Assembly: GCA_963815475.1 (NCBI GenBank)
Contig: CAWFHD010000003.1
Location: 2,356,001-2,420,000, forward strand
Length of the DNA: 64,000 nucleotides
Source of the DNA: Sulfopaludibacter sp963815475
Lineage (GTDB): Bacteria > Acidobacteriota > Terriglobia > Bryobacterales > Bryobacteraceae
Direction: 5' to 3'
Shown here: positions 38,530 to 46,924 of the stretch, piece after piece
Position numbering within the stretch: the stretch's first letter is position 1
Layout of the letters: each line of letters starts with the position of its first letter
Notes under the pieces: generated by a model
Database searches by the model: none
What the model was told of the DNA's origin: nothing
The model's input: the letters and a program-made list of their open reading frames with translations, nothing else
Translations under genes and position numbers: made by a program

Positions 38530-38557
38530 ATATCGGCGGCGGCACCGATGTGCTTTA
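38530..38557 (-). promoter_or_regulatory. Sigma-28 (FliA/SigD) promoter of flgM operon
   Basis: On the minus strand TAAA (38557-38554) and GCCGATAT (38537-38530) are separated by 16 bases, matching the sigma-28 consensus TAAA-N14-16-GCCGATAT/A. The predicted start of transcription is near 38520, leaving a leader of about 20 bases before flgM. The cognate sigma gene fliA and the anti-sigma gene flgM are both in the window, so the operon should be under direct FliA/FlgM feedback. Confidence 0.75.
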
Positions 38558-38633
38558 GCGGTGTGGGAGCAAATATTACAAAATTTCTTCTAAAGTATTC
38601 CCGCTATCAGCCGATTGCATTGACGTAACTGCA

Positions 38634-39838
38634 ATGGAAGGCCAACGTATTCTCTGGATTTGTGACGCGCCGCCGCTCTCGGCAGCCGAAAGACGACCGG
38701 TTGGAAGCCCGCCGAATTGCTCGAAGCCGTCCGGCGCGCCATTCCGGGAGTGCCTGTGCTGATTCGCGATCCCCAAGCAACACCTATAGGCCTCATCGAA
38801 CAGGCCGTCGAGGAGCGGCGCGCTCTCTCTCTGGCGCAACTCTCCGATCATGTGGCTCGCGAAGAATGGGAACGTCTGCTGGTAGGCGAAAGCCCCGAGA
38901 TACGACAGGTGCAACACCTGATTCGCATGGTGGGGAGCCGTCGTGCGACGGTGTTGATCACCGGCGAGACTGGCACCGGCAAAGAAGTCGCGGCACGCGC
39001 CCTGCACCTGGCCGGCGCACGCCGCCGCGGACCGTTCGTGGCTGTCAATTGCAGCGCGCTCCCCGAAAACCTGCTGGAAGCCGAGCTCTTCGGACATGTG
39101 CGCGGAGCCTTTACAGGAGCCGTCCAGAATCGCACCGGCCGCTTCGAACAAGCGCAGGGCGGCACGCTTCTGCTCGACGAAATTGGCGAAATGCCTACGG
39201 ATCTGCAGGTCAAACTGCTGCGCGTTCTGCAGGAGCGCGAGTTCCAGAAACTCGGCAGTTCGGAAACCATCCGCGTCGACGCGCGTGTGGTAGCGGCCAC
39301 CAATTGCGATCTCTTCCAAAAGATACAGGAAGGCGCATTTCGCGAAGATCTTTATTACCGCCTGAACGTGGTGCCAATCCACATGCCGGCGCTGCGTCAG
39401 CGCCCCAGCGATATTCCTCTGCTGGCCGCGCACCTGCTCACCAAAATCTGCCGCCTGGAAGAAATTCCGGCGAAGTCTCTCGATGCGGGCGCGCTGGCGA
39501 AACTCTCCGCTTATTCGTGGCCAGGCAATGTGCGTCAACTCGAAAACGCCATTGAAATGGCGGTAGCGATGGGGGTAGAGCGTCCACTACTGACCGCCGC
39601 TGATTTTTCTTTGCCGGAAGAGAGACGCGCAGTGCAAACCAATGGTGCGGATTCGCCAGTAGTGGAACTGCCGGAGGGCGGCATCGACTTCGATCAAACG
39701 CTCGCGGCCATCGAACGCAGCATTCTCGAACAGGCGCTGCGCAAAACCGGCGGCAACAAAAAAGCGGCGGCTCAGATGCTCCGCTTGAAGCGAACCACAC
39801 TGTCGGCGAAAGTTCGAAGTTTGGCCTCAACTGGATGA
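38634..39838 (+). CDS. Sigma54-dependent flagellar regulator (FlrA/FleQ-like), frameshifted near the start
   Basis: The main frame (from about 38717) encodes an AAA+ activator. It has Walker A GETGTGKE, GAFTGA for sigma54 contact, LLDEIGEMP Walker B, and a C-terminal Fis-type helix-turn-helix (GGNKKAAAQMLRLKRTTLSAKVRSL). A short frame from the ATG at 38634 (MEGQRILWICDAPPLSAAERRP) joins it if one base is missing near 38699-38704, giving KPAELLEAVRRAIPGVPVLIRD. Together they form a short receiver-like N-terminal domain without an obvious phospho-Asp. It is divergent from flgM, which suggests that it controls early flagellar genes. The product is about 401 residues. Confidence 0.85.
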
Positions 39839-39888
39839 AGTTTTATTAATTAGTTGACAAAGTCAACTAATTTTCGCAAATTAAGACC

Positions 39889-41718
39889 TTAAATGTAATC
39901 TTTGGCAATTTCGCGCTTATCGTAGCCGTCGAGGACGTGCACTACCCGGAGTTTTTTCAGCGACACCGGCGAAAGCTGACCGATCGGAATATAGATGATG
40001 GTCCGGCCGAGTCGTGAGGCGATGGTTTTGAAAATCGTCCGTGGCGGTTTGGCGGCGACGTAGACCACGTAATGGTGCGTGGAATAATCGAGCCCGGCCA
40101 GCAGCAGCCGCTCCGCTTTGGATTCCGCGGTTTCGTAGTCGGGATCCTGCCACACATCGTACATGCGGCGCGGCGGCAGACTCATCAGCAAGCCACCATA
40201 CTCCGCGCGCCCGATGCCGGGGCCGACCAGATTGTCGAACGGAAACGTGGAGTAAAACGCCATGTCCGATTCATTCTGATTCTCGCCCAGCCAGGTGGTC
40301 ATGTAGGAATAGCGATTGTCGCGGTCTTCATCGAAGATGACGACGATCGAACCCACTTCGCCTTGAATCTTCTGGAACTGGCGCACGTAAATTCGGCCTT
40401 CGTACCATTTGCGAATGGTCTCGCGCATGTCGATGCCGTCGAAGATGGAAGTGGTGAAGGGCTCCACGCGCGTTCGCTCTTCGGAGAGAATGCTCTTGCC
40501 CTTTTTCTTGAGGAAGCGGCCGTAGTCTTCGATTACCAGGTCTTCCGGCGGATAGGAGCAGATGCCCGAGCCGTTGAGCTGGCTGGCCCATTCTCCGGGA
40601 AACTTTTCTTTCTTGCGCGCCTTGAGGCCGGAGGGCCGGAGACGCTGCTTCATGCCGGGAAGCCTGCGGCGCAAACGAATACGGCGGGTGTCCCGCCACA
40701 TCTCCGTACCGGAGATCTTGACGGTCAGCAAGTCGGATTCGGTGGTCTGCGGCGGATAGCGGCCAGCGACCTCCCAAACATCCCAGGCATAGTTATCATC
40801 GACCACACCGCGCGCCGCCACAGCCAGGTCGAACAGACTGGCCATCAATTCCTGCCCGCCCAGAGCCAGGTTGCGCGTGTAGCGCGCCATCAGTCGGCGC
40901 TGCCAGTGAGCCAGGCGTTCGCCGGTATTGGCTTCATACTCCTTCTCAGCGTCGCGAAAAACGGCGAGTTGGGCATGGCGCCGGTCGATCAGCTTCCAAT
41001 CGGTGAGCAGAGCGCGAAAGGCTTCATAACGCCACTGCAGGTGCGGATACTCGAGCGCGATCTCGGCCAGCGAATCGGGATGCGGATTCATCAACTCGAC
41101 GCCGTCGCGGATGACGCGGGCGACGGGTTGGGCTTGCGGCACCTCCATGGCATCGAGCACCGGGTCGAGCAGATTCAGGGAGAGCACGACCATGACGTTG
41201 ACCTCGGGGTCGGCGCCCTGCAATTTCCAGGCGATTCCGGCGGCGTGGCGGTCGATGTCTTCGGAGCGCTGTTGAGGATAGACGCGATAAGCCTCGATGT
41301 AACGGGTCACTCCGATGTGGCGAATGGCATACGGGTCGGGATAGTCGTCTTTGAGGTGAGGGCGCTCGCTGGCCTCGGGGTCCACAAAGACGATTTCGGC
41401 GCCGACTTCGAGACCGGTACGGATGGCCTCGGTGAAGGGGTCGGCCGGTTCGACGAGAACATAGATGGCCTGATCGTCGCCGGTGGCTTCATCGGGGTAG
41501 AAGATCAGCGACATCCGCGGCAAACGCTCGACGGCGCGCAGCCAGACCGGGCGCAGAGTGGCGGGGAGTTCGAGGGCCAGGATCTGCGGCCGGTCGCGAA
41601 GGATGGCCTCACGCACCTCGATGGCGAATTCCAGGCGTCCGGGGACGACCGGGAAGTAGGTGAAACGCCCGCGCTTCAGGCTTCCAAAATCAGGAAGCGG
41701 GTCGATTTCGGCGGGCAT
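39889..41718 (-). CDS. 609-residue protein of unknown function paired with a MoxR ATPase
   Basis: This is a large soluble protein without signal peptide or membrane helix. The N-terminal part (GRFTYFPVVPGRLEFAIEVREAILRDRPQILALELPATLRP) resembles the TraB/ChaN-type pattern in which a conserved Glu follows a hydrophobic strand. The middle is rich in basic stretches (RRIRLRRRLPGMKQRLRPSGLKARKKEKF). The C-terminal part has VVIFDEDRDNRYSYMTTWLGENQNESDMAFYSTFPFDN and DYETAESKAERLLLAGLDYSTHHYVVYVA. Its start lies 29 bases inside the 3' end of the MoxR gene, so the two are co-translated. No family name can be given with confidence. It may be the substrate or effector of the ATPase. Confidence 0.75.
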   Translation of the reverse strand: MPAEIDPLPDFGSLKRGRFTYFPVVPGRLEFAIEVREAILRDRPQILALELPATLRPVWLRAVERLPRMSLIFYPDEATGDDQAIYVLVEPADPFTEAIRTGLEVGAEIVFVDPEASERPHLKDDYPDPYAIRHIGVTRYIEAYRVYPQQRSEDIDRHAAGIAWKLQGADPEVNVMVVLSLNLLDPVLDAMEVPQAQPVARVIRDGVELMNPHPDSLAEIALEYPHLQWRYEAFRALLTDWKLIDRRHAQLAVFRDAEKEYEANTGERLAHWQRRLMARYTRNLALGGQELMASLFDLAVAARGVVDDNYAWDVWEVAGRYPPQTTESDLLTVKISGTEMWRDTRRIRLRRRLPGMKQRLRPSGLKARKKEKFPGEWASQLNGSGICSYPPEDLVIEDYGRFLKKKGKSILSEERTRVEPFTTSIFDGIDMRETIRKWYEGRIYVRQFQKIQGEVGSIVVIFDEDRDNRYSYMTTWLGENQNESDMAFYSTFPFDNLVGPGIGRAEYGGLLMSLPPRRMYDVWQDPDYETAESKAERLLLAGLDYSTHHYVVYVAAKPPRTIFKTIASRLGRTIIYIPIGQLSPVSLKKLRVVHVLDGYDKREIAKDYI

Positions 41719-42529
41719 AGCGCAGCGCCTCTTCTCCCAGGACCTGGATCAAAGCGATTTCGAGCGCTTCGGTTTCGTGCGTCCGCTGAGTTGCCAGGCT
41801 CTTCAGCTTGATCGCGAAGCGAGCTACGTTGATGCCGTCACGGACAGTGTAGCGCTCGTCGGCCGCGTGGGCCATCTGAAGGAAGTCCGTGACATATGTG
41901 AGGATTCGATCCTCGGCGAAGGGCAGGTTCTCCTTCAGGATGTGAAACTCTTCGTCGCGCTCCGGAAAGTCGATGAAGATCTGCGGTTGCAGGCGCGAGT
42001 GAATGTACTCGGGCAGTTCAAAGGTGGAGGCGTCATCGTTCATGGTGGCCACCAGACGGAAGTTGGGATGAGCCTTGATCTTGATGCCGGCCACGATGGA
42101 TTCGACGTAACGGCGGTTGTCGAGGAGCGGCGCGAGACTGGCCCAACTCTTTTCGCTCATCCGGTTGCCCTCATCGAGGATGGAGATGCCGCCCTCGATC
42201 ATGGCGGTCACAAGCGGCGAGGCGACATAGCGCAGGCTGCCGACACCGGCGATCACTGGTGTGACCAACAAATCTTCTGGACGCGTGTCGAGCGTCGCCT
42301 GCATGATATAGACGTCGCGGCCCATGCGCTTGCCGGCCGCGTAGGCCAGGGTGGTCTTACCAACGCCCGGCTTGCCTAGAAGGCGGGGGTTCATGGGCAG
42401 ATCCTGGTCATTCACTACCATCCACGCAGCCAGCAACTGGCGCATCAACTCGTCCTGTCCGACCCACTGGACGGCAAGTTCATCGGGATGAGCGAGGTGA
42501 AGTGTTACGCCTTCGATCTCGACAGTCAT
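41690..42529 (-). CDS. MoxR-family AAA+ ATPase
   Basis: This is a 279-residue AAA+ ATPase starting MTVEIEGVTLHLAHPDELAVQWVGQDELM. Walker A is in RLLGKPGVGKTTLAYAAGKRM, Walker B in MIEGGISILDEGNRMSEKSWASLAPLLD, sensor 1 in HPNFRLVATMND, and an Arg finger in EYIHSRLQPQIFIDFP. MoxR ATPases work as chaperones that assemble or activate partner complexes, often with a VWA-domain protein. Here the partner position is taken by a 609-residue protein with no recognisable VWA motif. Both genes lie between the flagellar regulator and the other flagellar genes without obvious relation to motility. Confidence 0.9.
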   Translation of the reverse strand: MTVEIEGVTLHLAHPDELAVQWVGQDELMRQLLAAWMVVNDQDLPMNPRLLGKPGVGKTTLAYAAGKRMGRDVYIMQATLDTRPEDLLVTPVIAGVGSLRYVASPLVTAMIEGGISILDEGNRMSEKSWASLAPLLDNRRYVESIVAGIKIKAHPNFRLVATMNDDASTFELPEYIHSRLQPQIFIDFPERDEEFHILKENLPFAEDRILTYVTDFLQMAHAADERYTVRDGINVARFAIKLKSLATQRTHETEALEIALIQVLGEEALRYARRNRPAS

Positions 42530-42611
42530 GTATCTCTTCATTATGAGGCAAGTAGAGAGGAAGCGGTCAGATATCACCTATAAGCTGTCAGACAGGGGGA
42601 AAGTTACTGCC

Positions 42612-43616
42612 TCAGCGCATTGCGACTGTGGTATCGCCGGTGAGGCCGCTGGCAAAATTCCCGATGTAGATGACGATGGGGACCTGAGCGTCGGCTGTGA
42701 CCTCCTGTGAGACCTGGACATTCACTTGCACCGCTCCGGCGACCAGGCCTGGGGCGGAGCCCGCGTAGGTAACCTGGCCGATGTTGCAGGAGACGCCAAG
42801 AGCGACTTTGGGAAATGGCGGCGTAACCGGCGTCAATGATCCGTCAGGCTGCCCTGGAGTCATGAGGCCCGCACGGTCATGAAGACCGAAATGACGGAAC
42901 CGCGCGACGCGGGGTTGGACGGCGAGTTGACGGAGCCGTCCTGGTTTAGAACGGCGGATTGCCCTCTGCCCGTTGCGTTGGACGTGAAGAGGGCGGGGAC
43001 TGCTTCGGTGGCAGGACCGGTGATTTCGAATGGGACTACCGCGTTCATTTGATCGGCTTGGATGTAGAGGACCGGCGCGGGTGGTGGGGAAGTTGGGAGA
43101 TTCGGTATAGCCAGTAATCCATGCGTTGCCTTGGGAATCGACTGCGACGGCGCGGCCTTGATCCGAGCCGGAGCCTCCAAGATAAGTTGCATAGACGGTG
43201 GTCCCATCGGGCGCCAGTTTGATGGCGAAGGCGTCGTTGCACGGCGGGGGAGGAGCGTTGGGAAACGTGCTGTAGGAGCACATTCCCGGAGCGAGGTTCG
43301 GTTGAAAAGCTCCGGGAGTTGTGGCGAGTCCCTGGCCAGCAGTGCCAGCGACGTAGGCGTCACCGGCGGGGTCGACGGCGATGGATGAGCCGATAGCAGT
43401 GCCCAGCGATTTCGAGTAGAGCATGCGGTCGGCGGCGGGAGAGAGCTTGACGATGCTGATACCCGCCAAAACATAGACGTCACCGGCGGCATCGAGCGCG
43501 ATCGCATTGGAAGTAAGGTTCGCCAGGCATACGGACCACACCAGGGCAGTCGCGCTGGAATTCAGCTTGGTAGGATCGGAAGAGCCAGCATGGTGTATAT
43601 AACTAAAACCTGGCAC
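42612..43616 (-). pseudogene. Remnant of an SBBP-repeat/TIGR03437-type secreted protein
   Basis: The remaining N-terminal part has SBBP-like repeats (NAIALDAAGDVYVLAG, SIAVDPAGDAYVAGTAG, GGSGSDQGRAVAVDSQGNAWITGYT). The reading then shifts to a second frame containing APVLYIQADQMNAVVPFEITG and GSVISVFMT, and shifts back to the first for GLMTPGQPDGSLTP..GLVAGAVQVNVQVSQ. That gives two shifts in one gene. No signal peptide is present, a stop lies just upstream of the only start (GTG 43616), and the middle of the TIGR03437 domain seems missing. This is best read as a 5'-truncated, internally deleted relic inserted among the flagellar genes. Confidence 0.7.
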
Positions 43617-43667
43617 GCGCGAAATCCACTACAGGGAATGAGAAGAACGCGCGGCGCTGGATTTGCT

Positions 43668-44051
43668 TTACTTCTGGATGTTGGTAAGTACGATGCGTTG
43701 GACCTTGATGAGAAGCTCTACTTCCTGAGATGGGATATTGAGGGCGGCGGCGATCTGGGGTGGCGCCTCTCCGCGGCGGTGCATGCGAAGGGCTTGGGAA
43801 CGCTTGCTCAGGTTCAGGCCGGGCCTCAGCGACATAGGGCCCGCGGGTTGTCCTTCGAGACCCCGAACTTCAGCGCCGAGGGCGTCGATGGATGACTGCA
43901 TGGCATCCAGGCGGGCCTCCTGCTGGGAGCGCAGTTCGGCATTGCGGTGATGGGCCGCGTGCAGCAGCGACTTGGCCTGAAACACCGCGACAACGCTCAG
44001 GAGGAGTGCGCTGAGGGCAATGGTCAATGTGACAGCTAGCGCCAGAATCAT
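43668..44051 (-). CDS. DUF2802-like membrane-anchored protein of the flagellar cluster
   Basis: This 127-residue protein starts MILALAVTLTIALSALLLSVVAVFQAKSLL, a single membrane helix. It continues as a coiled coil (about 30-65, AAHHRNAELRSQQEARLDAMQSSID) and ends with an HTH-like motif MHRRGEAPPQIAAALNIPSQEVELLIKVQRI, which resembles the DUF2802 pattern found in flagellar loci. The role is unknown. The start overlaps the FliN-like gene stop as ATGA, so the two are translated together. Confidence 0.7.
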   Translation of the reverse strand: MILALAVTLTIALSALLLSVVAVFQAKSLLHAAHHRNAELRSQQEARLDAMQSSIDALGAEVRGLEGQPAGPMSLRPGLNLSKRSQALRMHRRGEAPPQIAAALNIPSQEVELLIKVQRIVLTNIQK

Positions 44052-44950
44052 GGAATGCTCCGCAGGCGTTCGTTCCGGCTGGCAATCTGCTGGATGCGCA
44101 CGCCGTAATTCCCTTCCACTACCACTACTTCTCCGCGCGCGATCAGACACTGGTTCACCAGCACTTCGACCGAATCGTTGACGCCGCGGTTGAGCTCGAC
44201 AATAGACCCGGTGGTGAGCTTCAGAACATCCTTCATGGGAAGGTGGGTGCGGCCGAACGAAATGCTGATCGGAAGGTCCACGTCGAGCAGCAGGTCCATG
44301 GTGCGGGAGCGGTGCGGCGAGGGCTCGTCAATTGGGGCGGCAGCGGGCGCGTTGTGCTCCACCGCGGCCACAGGCTCGGGCGGCGGCGCCGCGATCTGCG
44401 CCGTCATCTGTGGGCTGAGAGCAAACCAGAGGGTGGGCAGGTGGGTTTCGCCAAACGCGATCGACACTGCAGCCCATTCCTGGGGACCGCGCTCCGGCGC
44501 GCGCTCGGCGCCAGTGTCACACAGCACCTCGTGCCCGAGAATCGCCGAAGCGGAGCGCGCCATGCTGCCCAGCGATTGGCCGAGAATTTCGAACCAGGTG
44601 TTGCGGGCCTCACCGGTCTCGACATTTTCGAGTCCTGCCGCCTTCAAAGTGAGGACGCCGGTGTATTCCCAGACGCCTTTGGGCGCGGCAACCCAAGTGA
44701 TGCTTCCGGGCACGATCTGGAAGGGCTGTTCCCACCAGAGGAGTTCGGCATCCGGGCCACCGTCGGCCTCGGCAGCGGCGGCGCGGAGTTCGGACAACTC
44801 GCCGCTGGCGGCTTTCCAGCGGACCTCCGGCTTGCTATCGGTCATGGATTCGAGAACCTGCCCGAGGCTCTCCGCCCACTGATCGACGAGGTCTTTTACG
44901 GACCGGGCGGCGTCGAGTCGCAGCGACTGACCCGCGTCGGAGGGGCTCAC
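44048..44950 (-). CDS. FliN-like C-ring protein with N-terminal extension
   Basis: This is a 300-residue protein starting at GTG 44950, chosen because GTGA overlaps the fliA stop. The C-terminal SpoA domain (about 215-290: LLLDVDLPISISFGRTHLPMKDVLKLTTGSIVELNR..VEVLVNQCLIARGEVVVVEGNYGVRI) is a clear FliN/FliM-type switch domain. The first two thirds is an alpha/beta region with no evident CheC phosphatase motif, then a Pro/Ala linker. It is likely part of the motor C-ring or an export-apparatus adaptor, like FliY or FliN. It is a second FliN-type gene, besides the short fliN at 52553. Confidence 0.8.
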   Translation of the reverse strand: MSPSDAGQSLRLDAARSVKDLVDQWAESLGQVLESMTDSKPEVRWKAASGELSELRAAAAEADGGPDAELLWWEQPFQIVPGSITWVAAPKGVWEYTGVLTLKAAGLENVETGEARNTWFEILGQSLGSMARSASAILGHEVLCDTGAERAPERGPQEWAAVSIAFGETHLPTLWFALSPQMTAQIAAPPPEPVAAVEHNAPAAAPIDEPSPHRSRTMDLLLDVDLPISISFGRTHLPMKDVLKLTTGSIVELNRGVNDSVEVLVNQCLIARGEVVVVEGNYGVRIQQIASRNERLRSIP

Positions 44951-45702
44951 GCCGTCACCGCACCACGCGATGCCGGCCACTGTTCAGCCAGCTTGGCGCG
45001 CAGCCGCAGAATCGCCTGGGATTTCAGTTGAGAGATGCGCGATTCGTGCAGATGGACGATATCGGCGATCTCGCGCAAAGTCATCTCTTCGTGGTAGTAG
45101 AGACTCAGCACCGTCTGTTCCATCTTCGGGATGCCATCGATGTGCTCCGCCAGAAGGCGTTCGAGCTCCGACCTCTCGAGGATGGCCGATGGCAGGTTGC
45201 CCGATTCGTCGGGAATGTAATGCAGCAGGTCCTTGCCTTGCTCCGAGCCGGTGTACTCCAGGCTGGCGATATTCAGGCCGCGAATCTCCACCAGCCACTC
45301 GTGATACTCATCGAGGGAAACCCCCAACTGTTCGGCGATCTCTTCTTCGCCGGGCGCGCGCTTTAAGCGCTGCTCGGCGGTGGCGATGGCGGATTCGATT
45401 TGCTTGGCTTTGCGCCGCTTTTGACGCGGAGCCCAGTCGAGGCCGCGCAGGCTATCCAGGATTGCGCCTCGGATTTTATATTCCGCGTAGGTTTTTAACT
45501 TGACGTTGTGCCTGGCATCGAAGTTGTCGATGGCGGAAATCAATCCGACGACACCCGTTGAGATCAGATCTTCCAGACTGATATTCTCCGGCAGACGCTC
45601 CTGGATGCGCCGGGCGATCAACCGCACCTGCGGCAGATGCTCCAGGATCAGCCTCTCCCGTTCGTTTTCTCCGACCGCGTCCGAAACCGCATAGGCATAC
45701 AT
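44947..45702 (-). CDS. fliA: Flagellar sigma factor FliA (sigma-28)
   Basis: This 251-residue sigma-70-family factor directs late flagellar genes. Region 2 is in LPENISLEDLISTGVVGLISAIDNFDARHNVKLKTYAEYKIRGAILDSLRGLDWAPR, region 3 in APGEEEIAEQLGVSLDEYHEWL, and the region 4 helix-turn-helix in YYHEEMTLREIADIVHLHESRISQLKSQAILRLRAKL. It is inhibited by FlgM, whose gene is in the window with a matching promoter. It sits between flhF and the FliN-like gene with tight spacing. Confidence 0.95.
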   Translation of the reverse strand: MYAYAVSDAVGENERERLILEHLPQVRLIARRIQERLPENISLEDLISTGVVGLISAIDNFDARHNVKLKTYAEYKIRGAILDSLRGLDWAPRQKRRKAKQIESAIATAEQRLKRAPGEEEIAEQLGVSLDEYHEWLVEIRGLNIASLEYTGSEQGKDLLHYIPDESGNLPSAILERSELERLLAEHIDGIPKMEQTVLSLYYHEEMTLREIADIVHLHESRISQLKSQAILRLRAKLAEQWPASRGAVTA

Positions 45703-45728
45703 ATAGCTTCGCCGTTTTCCGCTACTGG

Positions 45729-46844
45729 CTACGCCGCCGAACGGGCGGGAATAGCGCGAGAGCTCAAAATTAGTTCGATAAGCCTGGCCTGGGAGGCAGT
45801 CTCCAAATCCTCAGGAATCCGCTGGCCTCCGGCAAAGAACGACAGAGGCTTGCCGGTGCGAACCGCTTCGTTCAGAATCGGCCCGAAAGAGCTGGTCTCA
45901 TCGAGCTTGGTAAACAACAAGCGCCTGGGCCCGAAGATCTCGAACCCATCCACCATGCGTGATAGATCGGCGGGTTTGGTGGAAGACGATAGGACTAAAT
46001 GCGTGTCGATATCGGTGCGGGTGGACAGAAAGCGCGCAAGCCCAGGGGAATGCTCCACTTCGCCCGCCGCCAAGCCGGGGGTATCGATAAAAATCAGCTC
46101 TTTACCGCGATTTTCTTCGATGTTTTGGGCCAGTGCACTCACCGTTTCCAGGACCTGAAAGCCGACTCCGAGGATGCCCGCGTAGGAGCGCAACTGCTCG
46201 GCGGCCGCGACCCGGTAGGTGTCCATGCTCAGAAGCACAACCGGACGGCGCGCCGCCAAGCCGTAATTCACAGCCAATTTCACCAAGGTGGTGGTCTTGC
46301 CGGCGCCTGGAGGTCCAACCAAGGCGACGATTCGCGCCTTGCGCTCGCCTCGGCCGAGCACCGGCTCCACCGTAAAGCGCGATTCCAATTCCTCCACCAA
46401 CACGTTCTGGAAGCCTGTTTGATTTGCCTGGCCGCTGTGCAATTTGGCCTGACGCGACTCGGCCTGCTGCACGATGTCCCTCACCAACTCAGGCTCCACC
46501 TCAGCGGCGGTAAGGGCGGCAAAGGCATCGGAGAGATTGGGCGATGTTTCCAGCCATTGGGGAGCAGAGAAGGCGGACCGCGCGAGGGAGCGGCGCATGC
46601 CTTCCAGCTCCTTTTTCAAATCGGCGAGATCGGCAGCCAACTTGCCGTCCGCGGAGACCGCGGCCGGTTCACTCGATTCATTCGCCGGCAGGTCGGTGGC
46701 AAACACCACCTCGTACTCACCCAGGTGGCGCGACTCACCGGGGGCGCGCCGGGTATTGACCAGCATGGCCTCCGGGCCCAATTCCTGACGGGCGGACGCC
46801 ATGGCGTCTTCTATCGTCAACGAGTAATAGGACTTGATTCTCAT
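45729..46844 (-). CDS. flhF: Flagellar biosynthesis GTPase FlhF
   Basis: This is a 371-residue SRP-family GTPase that sets flagellar placement and number. MRIKSYYSLTIEDAMASARQELGPEAMLVNTR is the typical FlhF N-terminus. The linker is followed by the NG domain with P-loop GPPGAGKTTTLVKL (177-190), then DTYRVAAAEQLRSYA, IDTPG and TKLDETSSFGPILN. No flhG (minD-like) gene follows; the next gene is fliA. An in-frame start 3 codons upstream is less likely than the family start used here. Confidence 0.94.
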   Translation of the reverse strand: MRIKSYYSLTIEDAMASARQELGPEAMLVNTRRAPGESRHLGEYEVVFATDLPANESSEPAAVSADGKLAADLADLKKELEGMRRSLARSAFSAPQWLETSPNLSDAFAALTAAEVEPELVRDIVQQAESRQAKLHSGQANQTGFQNVLVEELESRFTVEPVLGRGERKARIVALVGPPGAGKTTTLVKLAVNYGLAARRPVVLLSMDTYRVAAAEQLRSYAGILGVGFQVLETVSALAQNIEENRGKELIFIDTPGLAAGEVEHSPGLARFLSTRTDIDTHLVLSSSTKPADLSRMVDGFEIFGPRRLLFTKLDETSSFGPILNEAVRTGKPLSFFAGGQRIPEDLETASQARLIELILSSRAIPARSAA

Positions 46845-46924
46845 AGAGCACAATCCCGGCTAACCGCGATCCGGCTTCCTCTCTTGAATCGTCACCAACG
46901 CAGTTTTTCTGTAGGGTGTGTGCT

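Noticed and set aside
38662..39555. Long Arg-rich open frame overlapping the sigma54 regulator
   Set aside because: It is a shadow frame of the AAA+ gene, with composition typical of GC-rich antisense or off-frame reading and no motif.
40072..41811. 579-codon open frame antisense to the 609-residue gene
   Set aside because: It is the GC-skewed complement of a real gene; the sense frame has coupled overlap with MoxR and sensible protein features.
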